Positions 52,839 through 61,272 are shown, numbered from the stretch's first letter. The stretch: DNA of 64,000 nt from Paenibacillus endophyticus (GCF_014192395.1 NZ_JACHXW010000015.1:1-64000), one strand, 5' to 3'. A program made the numbers and translations. The notes: a model not told the origin generated them from the sequence alone.

Positions 52839-53264
52839 GTGACCATGCAAACCGCAACCCCTTTAGGAAGAGCAGGAAAAACAGCTATCGTGCCCATAAC
52901 CATTAAAAGAATCGAGCTTTTTGTCTTTCCCGTACATGCACCCGAGCCTGGCTTTCGTATATGCCTGCGCCTTACAACAGACCTCGGACATGACTGGGGC
53001 GAGCTCTTCATCAAGAAATGTGAAAAGCCAAAGGACTGGGTTAGTTGGGGCAGCGTGCTGCTTCGGTTCATCGGTCCTTTTCAGATTGAAGATATATGCT
53101 CATCTCACCCGGATACAACCGTAAAAGATAGCCGCATTTATACGTTGTTATTAGCAGCAGCTGAGCATTGCAATTGCCCTTCACGTTTGGAAATGGACCA
53201 TCATGACCACGTTGAGGAGGGCGTGTTTTTCAACCAAGCTATATCCTATATTTCTTTATTCTGA
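52839..53264 (+). CDS. c-di-AMP-riboswitch-controlled unknown protein, paralogue 1
   Basis: A 141-residue soluble protein of unknown family, about one-third similar to its neighbour at 53479. Shared features: ITIKRIELFVFPV, the strongly conserved GFRICLRLTTDLGHDWGELF, a LLRFIGPF segment, and a C-terminal EEGVFFNQAISYISLF. The RICLRLT-G-WGELF region resembles the N-terminal capping domain of the enolase superfamily, but no barrel domain follows. It ends in acidic and His-rich residues (MDHHDHVEE). The GTG at 52839 has a GAGGAG nine bases upstream; an ATG two codons later is possible. Riboswitch control links it to c-di-AMP or potassium homeostasis. Confidence 0.75.
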   Translation: MTMQTATPLGRAGKTAIVPITIKRIELFVFPVHAPEPGFRICLRLTTDLGHDWGELFIKKCEKPKDWVSWGSVLLRFIGPFQIEDICSSHPDTTVKDSRIYTLLLAAAEHCNCPSRLEMDHHDHVEEGVFFNQAISYISLF

Positions 53265-53274
53265 TTGCATAAGA

Positions 53275-53303
53275 TTTACAGAGCTGCAATTAAGGGGTAT
53301 AAT
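53275..53303 (+). promoter_or_regulatory. Predicted promoter of riboswitch gene D
   Basis: TTTACA (53275-53280), 17 bases and a perfect TATAAT (53298-53303), starting eleven bases after the preceding gene's stop. The two paralogues therefore have separate promoters. Confidence 0.85.
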
Positions 53304-53319
53304 GAAGGGTACATTATTC

Positions 53320-53470
53320 ACGCTGAATTTTTCGAATGAAAAAGCGGGGGAACCATCGCGAGCGATTACCAATCGTTTCGCAAGGGGTGAATCCAGGGAT
53401 TTGTAACCCTGGTAGGGCATTCTCTCTAGCCCGAATCCGACAGCTAACCTCGTAAGCGAACAAAGGAGAG
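53320..53470 (+). promoter_or_regulatory. c-di-AMP riboswitch, copy D
   Basis: AGCGGGGGAACC, AAGGGGTGAATCC, CTGGTAGGGC and GCCCGAATCCGACAGC TAACCTCGTAAGCG are all intact. No terminator lies before the gene. The AGGAG ribosome site at the aptamer's 3' edge suggests translational control, as in copy C. Confidence 0.93.
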
Positions 53471-53478
53471 ATTTATTT

Positions 53479-53904
53479 ATGTTGACGAATTGTGAAAGTT
53501 ATCTGCAGCACTTTACGAAACAGACTCCTCATCTTTCCATTTCCCGCATCGAGATTTTTGTCATTCCTGCCATTGCCGTCGATTCTGCAGGTCATCGTAT
53601 CTGTCTTCGTTTAACAAGCAATCAAGGCTTCGGCTGGAGCGAGCTATTCGCCAGCGACACGGAAGCTGACATTGATTTGGAACGATGGAGCGACCTGCTT
53701 CAGAGCTTTATCGGCAGCATCCCGCTTCCACCTCTCAACCAGTACCACTATGACAAAACGGACCAAGATGGGCGTGCTTTCGATTTGTTCGTCAGTGCAG
53801 TCAACCATACCCTTGCCCAGTCCGCCGAATCGGCCTCGTACGGCAGCAACCATGAAGAATCTGTTTTGCGTCAACGTTCAGTCTCCTACATGTCTTTGGA
53901 TTAA
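53479..53904 (+). CDS. c-di-AMP-riboswitch-controlled unknown protein, paralogue 2
   Basis: A 141-residue paralogue of the preceding gene, identical in length. LSISRIEIFVIPA, GHRICLRLTSNQGFGWSELF, DLLQSFIGSIPLPPL and the tail EESVLRQRSVSYMSLD match its sister; the middle is divergent. No catalytic motif, signal peptide or membrane segment is seen. The ATG follows AGGAG at nine bases. A terminator follows. Unknown family; a potassium- or osmolyte-related role is inferred only from its riboswitch. Confidence 0.78.
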   Translation: MLTNCESYLQHFTKQTPHLSISRIEIFVIPAIAVDSAGHRICLRLTSNQGFGWSELFASDTEADIDLERWSDLLQSFIGSIPLPPLNQYHYDKTDQDGRAFDLFVSAVNHTLAQSAESASYGSNHEESVLRQRSVSYMSLD

Positions 53905-53924
53905 TGAAAGGATCAATTAGCAAT

Positions 53925-53963
53925 AGAAAGTCCAGAACATTCAATCATGTTCTGGACTTTCTT
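53925..53963. terminator. Bidirectional intrinsic terminator
   Basis: AGAAAGTCCAGAACAT pairs with ATGTTCTGGACTTTCT around a six-base loop. It separates paralogue 2 from the convergent chemoreceptor gene. Confidence 0.9.
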
Positions 53964-54023
53964 GCGTTGCTATGTGTTTTTAGAACAACCATTTCAAAAG
54001 ACGCCAATTGTTTAATTGATTGG

Positions 54024-55754
54024 TTAATTGTCCAGCTTATATTGTTTGACTGAATCATTCAAATCAACGGACAGCGTAGATAGCTGTACAATGACTGCTG
54101 CAATTTCTTGCATGGAAGCGCTCTGCTGCTGCGCGGATGCTGCGACCTCTTCTGTTCCTGCAGCTTGTTCCTGCGTAATGCCGGATATTTGCTGCATTGA
54201 GTCGGTTATTTTGACAAAAGACTCATCTACCTTGCCTAATGCGCTGAACATATGATTCGTATGCTCCGTGAACGAGGATACGCCTCCATAGATGCCTTTG
54301 AAGTTTTCATACGTGCCTTGTATCCATGAATGCCCCTGCTCAACAGCCTTGCTTCCTTCCTCAATGCTCTTCATAACGAGCAGACTGTTGGATTGGGTGC
54401 TCGAAACAAGATCGGTAACCGATAATGCCGCTTGGGCCGATTGTGAGGCCAGCTTCTTAACCTCGCCAGCAACCACAGCAAAACCTCTACCAACGTCTCC
54501 TGCACGCGCAGCTTCGATCGAAGCATTCAAGGCGAGAAGATTCGTTTGATTGGATATTTCTGAAATAATATTGATGATCTCGCTTATCTCGTTGGAGCGT
54601 TTGCCTAATGTCGTGGCTGCTTCTTGAGACTCCTGCATCGCTTGCTTGATGACCATCATCTGCTGCAGCGTTCTTTCTACTAGATCCTGCCCTTGCTCGG
54701 ATTGTACGTGTACCTCTGTTGCGATGTTCTGAATATCCTTCATTCCGTTCGATACATCTTTAATTTCATTATCGATATGATTAATATTCGTATGGCTATC
54801 TGTTACGCTTTGAACAATCTCATTAATGCCATCAGACATCCGATTTGTTGAATCCGCAACTTGCTGTGCGTTATTTGTTGATTCATTGACCGATTGCTTC
54901 AAGTGTTGGCTTGTTTCCGAAATCAAATTCGAAGAAGCTATGACTTGCTGTATGAGTGTCTTAAGGCTTGCGATCATTAATCCAAACGATACCGACAATT
55001 TCCCGATTTCATCCTTGCTATGGATCGAAATCGCAGTTTTCATATCGCCTGCCGCGATCTTATCGGCTGCTAGCATTAGTTTTCTTAGCGGATTCGTAAT
55101 GACTTTACCGATCACGGAGGCAATGATACTGCCGACAACAAGCACGATCAGTGAGATAATAATCGTAGTCAGGTTAGAGCTAGCTGTTGTTTTCGGTACA
55201 ACGGAAGCATCCAGATCAATTCCGAGTATGCCATAGGTTACGCCAGAATTATCAGACACCGGAACGAATATGGATTTATGAGTACCGTACTCATCTACAT
55301 AAATGGGACTTATCATTGATTTCTTTTCTGAAATCGCTTCTTTCATTTCATCAGTGAACGGATACGGCGTTCCGAAATCATCCGGCACGCCTGATAGAAT
55401 TAGAATCCGTTCATTGTCCCCAGTATTCGATAAAATATAAATATTTTCAAGGCTATGAATCTCTTGCAGCTTCTCAAGCTCGGTTTTGATTACCGCATAA
55501 TTCGGATCTTCCGTGCCAGCCAGCTGCTTACCTGAGCCGGGAATTGAAGCTAAGGTATTGCTTGCTATTTGAATATCGGTAATCAAGCGCTTATCGAATT
55601 GTTCCAGCAATTTCTCCGAAAGATTCTGCTGGGTCATGTAGCTGGATACAGCAAAGGCTACACAAGTGATTACTTGCAGCAGCAGTATGCTTAATGCAAT
55701 TTTTACAGCCAGATGCTCCTTATACCAATTGAAACTAAGTATAGATTTCTTCAT
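54024..55754 (-). CDS. Methyl-accepting chemotaxis protein
   Basis: A 576-residue chemoreceptor: an N-terminal membrane helix (residues about 14-36), an extracytoplasmic Cache-like sensor domain to about 190, and a second helix (ILSLIVLVVGSIIASVIG). HAMP follows, with NPLRKLMLAADKIAAGDMKTAIS, then a signalling domain with the hairpin tip near residue 418 (LNASIEAARAGDVGRGFAVVAGEVKKLA). The start overlaps the decarboxylase stop by 20 bases, so the two are one operon under the c-di-GMP riboswitch. Confidence 0.93.
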   Translation of the reverse strand: MKKSILSFNWYKEHLAVKIALSILLLQVITCVAFAVSSYMTQQNLSEKLLEQFDKRLITDIQIASNTLASIPGSGKQLAGTEDPNYAVIKTELEKLQEIHSLENIYILSNTGDNERILILSGVPDDFGTPYPFTDEMKEAISEKKSMISPIYVDEYGTHKSIFVPVSDNSGVTYGILGIDLDASVVPKTTASSNLTTIIISLIVLVVGSIIASVIGKVITNPLRKLMLAADKIAAGDMKTAISIHSKDEIGKLSVSFGLMIASLKTLIQQVIASSNLISETSQHLKQSVNESTNNAQQVADSTNRMSDGINEIVQSVTDSHTNINHIDNEIKDVSNGMKDIQNIATEVHVQSEQGQDLVERTLQQMMVIKQAMQESQEAATTLGKRSNEISEIINIISEISNQTNLLALNASIEAARAGDVGRGFAVVAGEVKKLASQSAQAALSVTDLVSSTQSNSLLVMKSIEEGSKAVEQGHSWIQGTYENFKGIYGGVSSFTEHTNHMFSALGKVDESFVKITDSMQQISGITQEQAAGTEEVAASAQQQSASMQEIAAVIVQLSTLSVDLNDSVKQYKLDN

Positions 55755-57417
55755 AAGAGAACTCCCTTTTATTCATTCGATTATATTCCGAATAGGTTTC
55801 TTCGATTTTTCCTTTTAAATAATGGACGATGGAATGAACATCGGATACTTGCGTATACGGTGAAATAACGAACAGCTTGCTGGCATACAGCGCAATTCGC
55901 TTAGCATCTGTCGTTGGTACGTAAAGATGCTTTTTGGTATCGCCAAAGAACATTTCGCTCCGGTCTCTTCCCAGAATCTCAAACAATATTTCATTTAACT
56001 TATTTTCCCTATCTACTTCCTCATAACTGCAAGCACCGGCATATTCTTTTGGATAACCGTTCTTCCCATCCGAGTATAACCGGAACAAGGTGATGATGCC
56101 CGGATTAAGCGGGTTTACAATAACGGCTTCCGGTATTTCCAGCTCCAGCGCTTTTCGGAAAGAGACATTTACTTCAACGAATTGAGCCAGCAGCTTTTGA
56201 TAACCTTCAATGCCAAACGCGAGCAAAGCGCTGTATATGCTAATGGAGCTTCCCATTCTGGAGCATTCCAACGTATAACTCGTATGATATTGCCCATATC
56301 CTCGGTGTCCAACATAAGGCGTCTCGTCTGGATCCAAATCCAGAAGCTTTAAATCAGAAGCATTTTTCACTAAAAACAAGCTCGTTGAATAAGGCGTTTG
56401 TCCGAGCTTCTGAAAATCGAAACATAGCGAATCTGCTTTATTCAAATGTATCATTTTGGCTTGAATGGTTTTGAGAGCTGCAAGCGCTTCTCCCTCAATG
56501 CCCAAAGGATTATTAGCAAAATCATAGTTGTTGAAGAAAGCGAAGAATCCGCCTAGAGCCGAGTCGGCATGAATGTGAGGCCGATTTATGCCGTGCTCCA
56601 GTGCTAGACGTTCTGTCAATCTATATACTTCATCAAGACTATCAATCCCCATTGCATCTGTCGTGCCCGTAGTAGCAACGACATAAATCGGAATGCCGCC
56701 CTTTGCTATTACCTGTTCCATTTTCGCTTTCAAATCATTCATATCCATAGAGCTGTCTTCGTTCGTACGGATTTTGACTAAGTTATCGCTTCCGAGTCCC
56801 GTTGCTTCCATCGACTTATAAAGGCTGTAATGCGCTGCCTCCGAGCAGAAAGCATATAAATTCTGAGGCACTCCGGACGTCGCGGCGGTTGAGCTTGCTT
56901 TATTAATCGCCAGCCTGAGGCCCGTAAATATCGCGCCCTGGCCGCCCCAAGTTGTATATCCACCACTTTCTGCCGTTTTATATCCGACAAGATCCGACAT
57001 CATGGCAACAACCTTAACTTCGGCTTCTGCGCCTGCCGGCCCATACACATCCCATAAGTTATTGCCATTCACCATGAACGCCGCAAGCATGCCGAGTATG
57101 CCTGGGGTGCTGGCCATAGGCAAAATGTTGGTTAGAAAATATTTGGTGTGATAAGGATGGGCGTGAAGCAAGGATAGAAGCTCTTTGTTAACCTCACCCA
57201 GAGGGCTTCCGTTATGCGGAATTCTGCTAACATCCGCCAGCTCCTTATAAAATAGCGGACCTCTTTCTTTATCCCCCTTCAGAAATACGGAATCCGGATC
57301 TTTTAGCTCATCGACGCCGCTGACGATCTGTTCGATTAATTCCAACATTTGATTGCGTTGCGCTGCGTTTCCATCATCACTTGGAAATAAACGACGAATA
57401 TCTGACTGATTATGCAT
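55735..57417 (-). CDS. PLP-dependent group II decarboxylase
   Basis: A 560-residue fold-type I PLP enzyme. The cofactor Asp lies in HIHADSALGGFFAFF and the Schiff-base Lys in DFQKLGQTPYSTSLF near residue 333; the N terminus has a TSGGYTTWGGQGAIF-like cofactor loop. It belongs with glutamate/tyrosine/aspartate decarboxylases, but substrate cannot be read. A C-terminal segment after residue 500 is unusually long. The ATG at 57417 lies behind GAGAGAGG. A c-di-GMP riboswitch and attenuator lie upstream. Confidence 0.82.
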   Translation of the reverse strand: MHNQSDIRRLFPSDDGNAAQRNQMLELIEQIVSGVDELKDPDSVFLKGDKERGPLFYKELADVSRIPHNGSPLGEVNKELLSLLHAHPYHTKYFLTNILPMASTPGILGMLAAFMVNGNNLWDVYGPAGAEAEVKVVAMMSDLVGYKTAESGGYTTWGGQGAIFTGLRLAINKASSTAATSGVPQNLYAFCSEAAHYSLYKSMEATGLGSDNLVKIRTNEDSSMDMNDLKAKMEQVIAKGGIPIYVVATTGTTDAMGIDSLDEVYRLTERLALEHGINRPHIHADSALGGFFAFFNNYDFANNPLGIEGEALAALKTIQAKMIHLNKADSLCFDFQKLGQTPYSTSLFLVKNASDLKLLDLDPDETPYVGHRGYGQYHTSYTLECSRMGSSISIYSALLAFGIEGYQKLLAQFVEVNVSFRKALELEIPEAVIVNPLNPGIITLFRLYSDGKNGYPKEYAGACSYEEVDRENKLNEILFEILGRDRSEMFFGDTKKHLYVPTTDAKRIALYASKLFVISPYTQVSDVHSIVHYLKGKIEETYSEYNRMNKREFSYEEIYT

Positions 57418-57461
57418 AACGTTATGACCTCTCTCCACCATTTGAATTTATCTCTCTGAAT

Positions 57462-57498
57462 AAAAAAAGACATACCTATATTTTTTCATAGGTATGCC
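57462..57498 (-). terminator. Riboswitch-linked attenuator of the decarboxylase operon
   Basis: On the minus strand GGCATACCTAT pairs with ATAGGTATGTC around an A-rich loop, followed by seven T. It lies between the c-di-GMP aptamer and the decarboxylase start, 45 bases from the ATG. Confidence 0.9.
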
Positions 57499-57507
57499 TT
57501 TGCTTAA

Positions 57508-57595
57508 TACTTCGCAACTGGCTGACATTTCTTTTTAAGAAGTAGTCCCTATAGCTTTGCGCCACCATCTTTCGATGGATTTGCCCGTATGAAAT
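57508..57595 (-). promoter_or_regulatory. c-di-GMP-I riboswitch (GEMM-I)
   Basis: On the minus strand: ACGGGCAAATCC, a CCATC-GAAA-GATGG tetraloop hairpin, GGCGCAAAGC, TAGGGACTA and GTCAGCCAGTTGC. These are the ordered conserved blocks of the class I c-di-GMP aptamer, including the GNRA loop and its receptor. A terminator follows within ten bases. The off or on sense cannot be decided from sequence alone. Confidence 0.9.
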
Positions 57596-57644
57596 TTGGA
57601 GGAATTTGTACTTTAATTAGTAATCATTTACAGCTACTAGGAAC

Positions 57645-57673
57645 ATTCTACTATTTCATATTTCTAAGATCAA
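57645..57673 (-). promoter_or_regulatory. Predicted promoter of the c-di-GMP riboswitch transcript
   Basis: On the minus strand TTGATC and TAGAAT lie 17 bases apart, about 50 bases ahead of the aptamer. Confidence 0.6.
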
Positions 57674-58136
57674 TATGTTTTTAAATATATAAGTCTAAAG
57701 TAATAGTCATTTCGCTAAGATTTTATCTTTTCGTCACAATTGATATGATAATATACGGCTTTTTGGAGTGTTTTTAGTTCTATCAGTCTATTTATTTTCA
57801 AAAAAAACATATGTATACAAATAAAAAAGCGTATAAAAAAGAAGAGTTATATCCAATGTCATTAAGTTAAGCTCAAAGATAAGCCCGGGAATAAAAATGG
57901 AATCCGAAACGGCATGGGAGTGAGATCCGAAGAGGCAAGCGTATGTTCTGAAATTTATCGCGCCGCACTCGCTATCAAAACAGTACCGTTGGCGCTACCC
58001 TAACGTGTAAAGAGGAACGTAGTTATAGGTCTTGGCCCTTCCCCTAAAGAACCTAACATTGCTTTGAATTTGATTCTATAGTGTCTTTTGCAATAATCGC
58101 TAATCCTTCATTATATTGTATGGGAGTTGATTTTAT
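57674..58136. other. AT-rich intergenic region without recognised genes
   Basis: About 460 bases of mostly AT-rich DNA between the c-di-GMP riboswitch promoter and the small membrane-protein gene. I see no coding frame with a ribosome-binding site, no RNA motif and no terminator. The segment near 57880-58000 is less AT-rich and may be a decayed sequence. Confidence 0.5.
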
Positions 58137-58508
58137 ATGATTTTGAGGAGACCTTGGAAAGTCGCGGTATTCGGAATTATTGGAGTCGTTGTACTTATTG
58201 TTATATTCGCTGCTGCCTTTATCAATAATATTGGATTCCATAACATTAAGCTCATGTATACGTTAGGCACAACGGATAAACAAATAGTCTTGATGGACGA
58301 GAAAGGGAATTATTTAGCGGAGGATCGTTCCATTGGGCTTCTTCTTCAAGAACGAATGAGTAGCAAGGGCTGGACCTATGTCAGGCAAGAAGGCGCTAAT
58401 TTTTTTTTTGAAAAGGGAAACGAATCAACCATCGTTACCGTGCAGCAATGGAATCATAACTATGTCATTTATCACGTTAAAGACAACGTCGTCAATATAG
58501 CGGACTAG
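58137..58508 (+). CDS. Hypothetical single-pass membrane protein
   Basis: A 123-residue protein with an N-terminal helix (VAVFGIIGVVVLIVIFAAAF) and an extracytoplasmic beta-rich domain of about 85 residues (KQIVLMDEKGNYLAED, STIVTVQQWNHNYVIYHV). GGGAG precedes the ATG. No family recognised. It is isolated between two transcription units. Confidence 0.65.
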   Translation: MILRRPWKVAVFGIIGVVVLIVIFAAAFINNIGFHNIKLMYTLGTTDKQIVLMDEKGNYLAEDRSIGLLLQERMSSKGWTYVRQEGANFFFEKGNESTIVTVQQWNHNYVIYHVKDNVVNIAD

Positions 58509-58631
58509 TACGTAATTGTATGATAAACAGCATGTATGAGTCTTTTCAAAGGAAATCATTGTTGCTGAATGCGAGAAGCCGTTCGAATTGCCATTTCCGT
58601 TCGTTTTCAATACAGGCTGCGATATTGCTCG

Positions 58632-58684
58632 ATAAAACAAGGCCCTCACCCATACAGCTATAGCCGTACAGGGAGAGCCTTATT
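58632..58684 (-). terminator. Probable terminator of the kdu operon
   Basis: An imperfect hairpin with AAGGCTCTCCC and GGGTGAGGGCCTT arms on the minus strand, followed by TTGTTTTAT, 16 bases past the kduD stop. Confidence 0.6.
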
Positions 58685-58699
58685 ATTAACACGCTTAGT

Positions 58700-59455
58700 T
58701 TATCTTACCAGCCAACCGCCATCCACCGCGAGAATATGTCCGTTCATATAATCGGATGCCGCTGACGCTAGAAATACTGCTGGACCGATTAAATCCTCAG
58801 AAGTGCCCCAGCGTCCAGCCGGAATACGCTGCAGGATTTGAACGCTGCGAACCGGGTCTTCGCGAAGCGCTTCGGTGTTATCCGTGCTCATGTAGCCTGG
58901 GGCAATTGCGTTAACCTGCAAGCCTTTGCTCGCCCACTCGCTCGCAAGCGCCTTGGTCAGCCCTGCTACCGCATGCTTGCTTGACGTATAGCCAGGCACG
59001 TTAATGCCGCCTTGATAGGTCAGCATCGAAGCGATATTAATGATTTTGCCGGAGCCTTGCTCGATCATTTTTTTCCCTGCAAGCTGTGATAATACAAATA
59101 CCGAATTTAAATTGACGTCAAGTACCGCCTGCCAATCCTCATAGCTGTGCTCGGCGGCTGGCGTCCGGCGAATAATGCCAGCATTATTCACTAGAATATC
59201 GATTCTACCCAGCTCGTCCACTGTCCGCTCAATAATGCCGGCCAGTTTGGTACGGTCAGAAATATCCGCTTGGATCGTAATCGCTTTCCGTCCCAAAGCT
59301 CTAATCGCATCCGCCGCTTTGTCGGCAGGCGTGCTGTTAGTAACAAGCGCTACGTCAGCGCCTGCCTCCGCTAATCCAAGTGCGATAGCTGCTCCGAGGC
59401 CGCGTCCCGCTCCCGTAACGACTGCCGTTTTTCCGCTCAAATCAAACAAACCCAT
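58700..59455 (-). CDS. kduD: 2-dehydro-3-deoxy-D-gluconate 5-dehydrogenase (KduD)
   Basis: A 251-residue short-chain dehydrogenase: GAGRGLGAAIALGLAEAGADVAL cofactor loop, NNAG, catalytic Ser in INIASMLTYQ and Tyr-x-x-x-Lys in YTSSKHAVAGL. The end ILAVDGGWLVR is KduD-like. It converts the KduI product in uronate/pectin breakdown. The ATG at 59455 follows GGGAGG; eight codons of upstream open frame overlap the regulator. Third gene of the kduI-regulator-kduD operon. Confidence 0.88.
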   Translation of the reverse strand: MGLFDLSGKTAVVTGAGRGLGAAIALGLAEAGADVALVTNSTPADKAADAIRALGRKAITIQADISDRTKLAGIIERTVDELGRIDILVNNAGIIRRTPAAEHSYEDWQAVLDVNLNSVFVLSQLAGKKMIEQGSGKIINIASMLTYQGGINVPGYTSSKHAVAGLTKALASEWASKGLQVNAIAPGYMSTDNTEALREDPVRSVQILQRIPAGRWGTSEDLIGPAVFLASAASDYMNGHILAVDGGWLVR

Positions 59456-59459
59456 CGGT

Positions 59460-60254
59460 TCATGTCCTCCCTTTTGCACGCTTTCCGCTCTCTGGAAGCT
59501 GCGCCTTCATCATTTGTATCGGAAGAGCCTCATATTTGGCTGCAACTTCGGGCGAGATCCCCTCATCTGTGATGATGCAATCAATCTCGCCTAGGCCAGC
59601 AAATGTAATCAAGGCGCCTTTATCGAATTTGCTATGGTCAGCCAGGCAATAAACGGTCTTAGCATTGTCCATGTACAGCTTCTTCAGCTTGGACAATTCC
59701 TCTGTAAATATCGTCAAGCCATATTCCAGATGAATGCCTGTCGTCGAAAGAAACAGCTTATGAACATTCAGCCTTTTAATCCATTCCTGTGACTCCGCTC
59801 CGATCAGCAGATTGTTGTGACGGTAGCCGCCGGGAATGACCAATCTCACCTGTTCCTTCAAGGTCAGTTCGCGGATAATAAGCAGGTCATTCGTCAGCAC
59901 GGTTACGGGCATATTCGGGAGCTTCTTGGCCATCTCCAGCGTCGTGCTTCCCGCATCAAGCGCTATGATATCATTCTCCTCGATGCAAGAGAGGGCTAGC
60001 GCCGCAATCGCAGACTTCTCCTGCTGGTGCTTGCTGTTAGGAAATTGGAGCGGATAGAGGCTGTCCTCGCCCTCTTGCTCTACCACGGCCCCGCCATGCG
60101 TACGTTTGAGCAGCCCCTTCTCCTCCAGCTTCTCCAGATCTTCCCGAACCGTTTTTTCCGTCACGCCGAATTGCTCGCTCAGCTCAGATACTTTCACTGC
60201 GCCGAGCTGCTCTAGTTTCTCTATAATTTTCCGATGCCGTTCAGCAGCGAGCAT
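59460..60254 (-). CDS. DeoR/GlpR-family transcriptional regulator
   Basis: A 264-residue repressor. N-terminal winged helix (KIIEKLEQLGAVKVSELSEQFGVTEKTVREDLEKLEEKGLLKRTHGGAV) is a textbook DeoR domain. The effector domain has the IALDAGSTTLEMAKKL phosphosugar loop. Lying between kduI and kduD, it probably senses a keto-deoxy-uronate intermediate. A candidate operator lies upstream of kduI. Confidence 0.92.
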   Translation of the reverse strand: MLAAERHRKIIEKLEQLGAVKVSELSEQFGVTEKTVREDLEKLEEKGLLKRTHGGAVVEQEGEDSLYPLQFPNSKHQQEKSAIAALALSCIEENDIIALDAGSTTLEMAKKLPNMPVTVLTNDLLIIRELTLKEQVRLVIPGGYRHNNLLIGAESQEWIKRLNVHKLFLSTTGIHLEYGLTIFTEELSKLKKLYMDNAKTVYCLADHSKFDKGALITFAGLGEIDCIITDEGISPEVAAKYEALPIQMMKAQLPESGKRAKGRT

Positions 60255-60279
60255 GGTGCACCTCCTGTAGCGAATGCTT

Positions 60280-61110
60280 CTATTTTAGCTCGCTTGCAGG
60301 CACTGCGTCCATGTCTGTAAATGTATAATTCTCGCCTGCCATCGACCAGCAGAACGTGTAGTTGCTCGTTCCTACGCCTGAATGGATGGACCATGGAGGA
60401 GAAATGATCGCTTGCTCGTTCGCTACGACCAGATGTCTCGTCTGCGAAGGCTCGCCCATCATATGGAATACGCGTGCGTCGTCGTTCATATCGAAGTATA
60501 GGTAAGCTTCCATGCGGCGATCATGCACATGAGAAGGCATCGTATTCCACACGCTTCCCGTTTTGAGGCTTGTTACGCCCAGCATCAACTGACAGCTTTG
60601 AATGCCATCTGCATGGATGTATTTGTACAGCACGCGCTCATTCGACGTTTCTTGTGAGCCAAGATGAGTCGGATTCGCTTCCTCCATCGTCATTTTGCGT
60701 GTTGCGATCTCCGCGTGAGCGAGCGCTGAACAGAAGTACAACTTGGCCGGGTTCGCTTTGTCTACGCTTGAAAGCAGCACTTGTCGCTTGCCTTTCCCGA
60801 CGTAAAGCACTTCCAGCTTGCTCAGCTCGTAAACCTCGCCGTCCACGGAAATCGAAGCCGGGCCGCCAATGTTCAGAAATCCGATTTCACGGCGCTCCAA
60901 GAAATATTCCGTTTTCAGCGTCGCCGCATCCTCAAGCTCCAGCGTCTCATTCACAGGTGTTGCTCCGCCAACGATCATGCGATCATAATGCGTATATGTC
61001 ATCTTGATTTGATCCTGTACGAATAGGCTCTCGATCAAAAACTCGCTGCGCAGACGTTCCGTATCATATTGCTTCACATCGGTAGGGTTTGTTGTGTGGC
61101 GTACTTCCAT
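60280..61110 (-). CDS. kduI: 5-dehydro-4-deoxy-D-glucuronate isomerase
   Basis: A 276-residue KduI cupin. The start EVRHTTNPTDVKQYDTERLR, MIVGGATPVNETLEL, and zinc-ligand region MPSHVHDRRMEAYLYF with VWNTMPSHVHDRR and the final HSGVGTSNYTFCWSMAGEN are diagnostic. It isomerises the unsaturated-uronate product. It is the first gene of the operon; an AGGAGGC precedes the ATG. Confidence 0.95.
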   Translation of the reverse strand: MEVRHTTNPTDVKQYDTERLRSEFLIESLFVQDQIKMTYTHYDRMIVGGATPVNETLELEDAATLKTEYFLERREIGFLNIGGPASISVDGEVYELSKLEVLYVGKGKRQVLLSSVDKANPAKLYFCSALAHAEIATRKMTMEEANPTHLGSQETSNERVLYKYIHADGIQSCQLMLGVTSLKTGSVWNTMPSHVHDRRMEAYLYFDMNDDARVFHMMGEPSQTRHLVVANEQAIISPPWSIHSGVGTSNYTFCWSMAGENYTFTDMDAVPASELK

Positions 61111-61175
61111 TGGATAAAAGCCTCCTATAGTTTTATTGTGCAGCCGCTTGCAGCCAGTCGCACTAACGTTTGTTA

Positions 61176-61211
61176 ATGTTCGTTTTTATAATATCACACA
61201 ATTACGAACAT
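61176..61211. promoter_or_regulatory. Inverted-repeat operator upstream of kduI
   Basis: ATGTTCGT (61176-61183) and ACGAACAT (61204-61211) form a perfect inverted repeat 20 bases apart. On the minus strand they bracket a TATTAT that may be the kduI -10 box. Placement suits repression by the adjacent DeoR-type protein; this link is inference. Confidence 0.55.
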
Positions 61212-61272
61212 AAACAGTACTGAAATGGAATTTGCAGCATTTCAAACAGAATCGATTGGATGTTTTCATATG

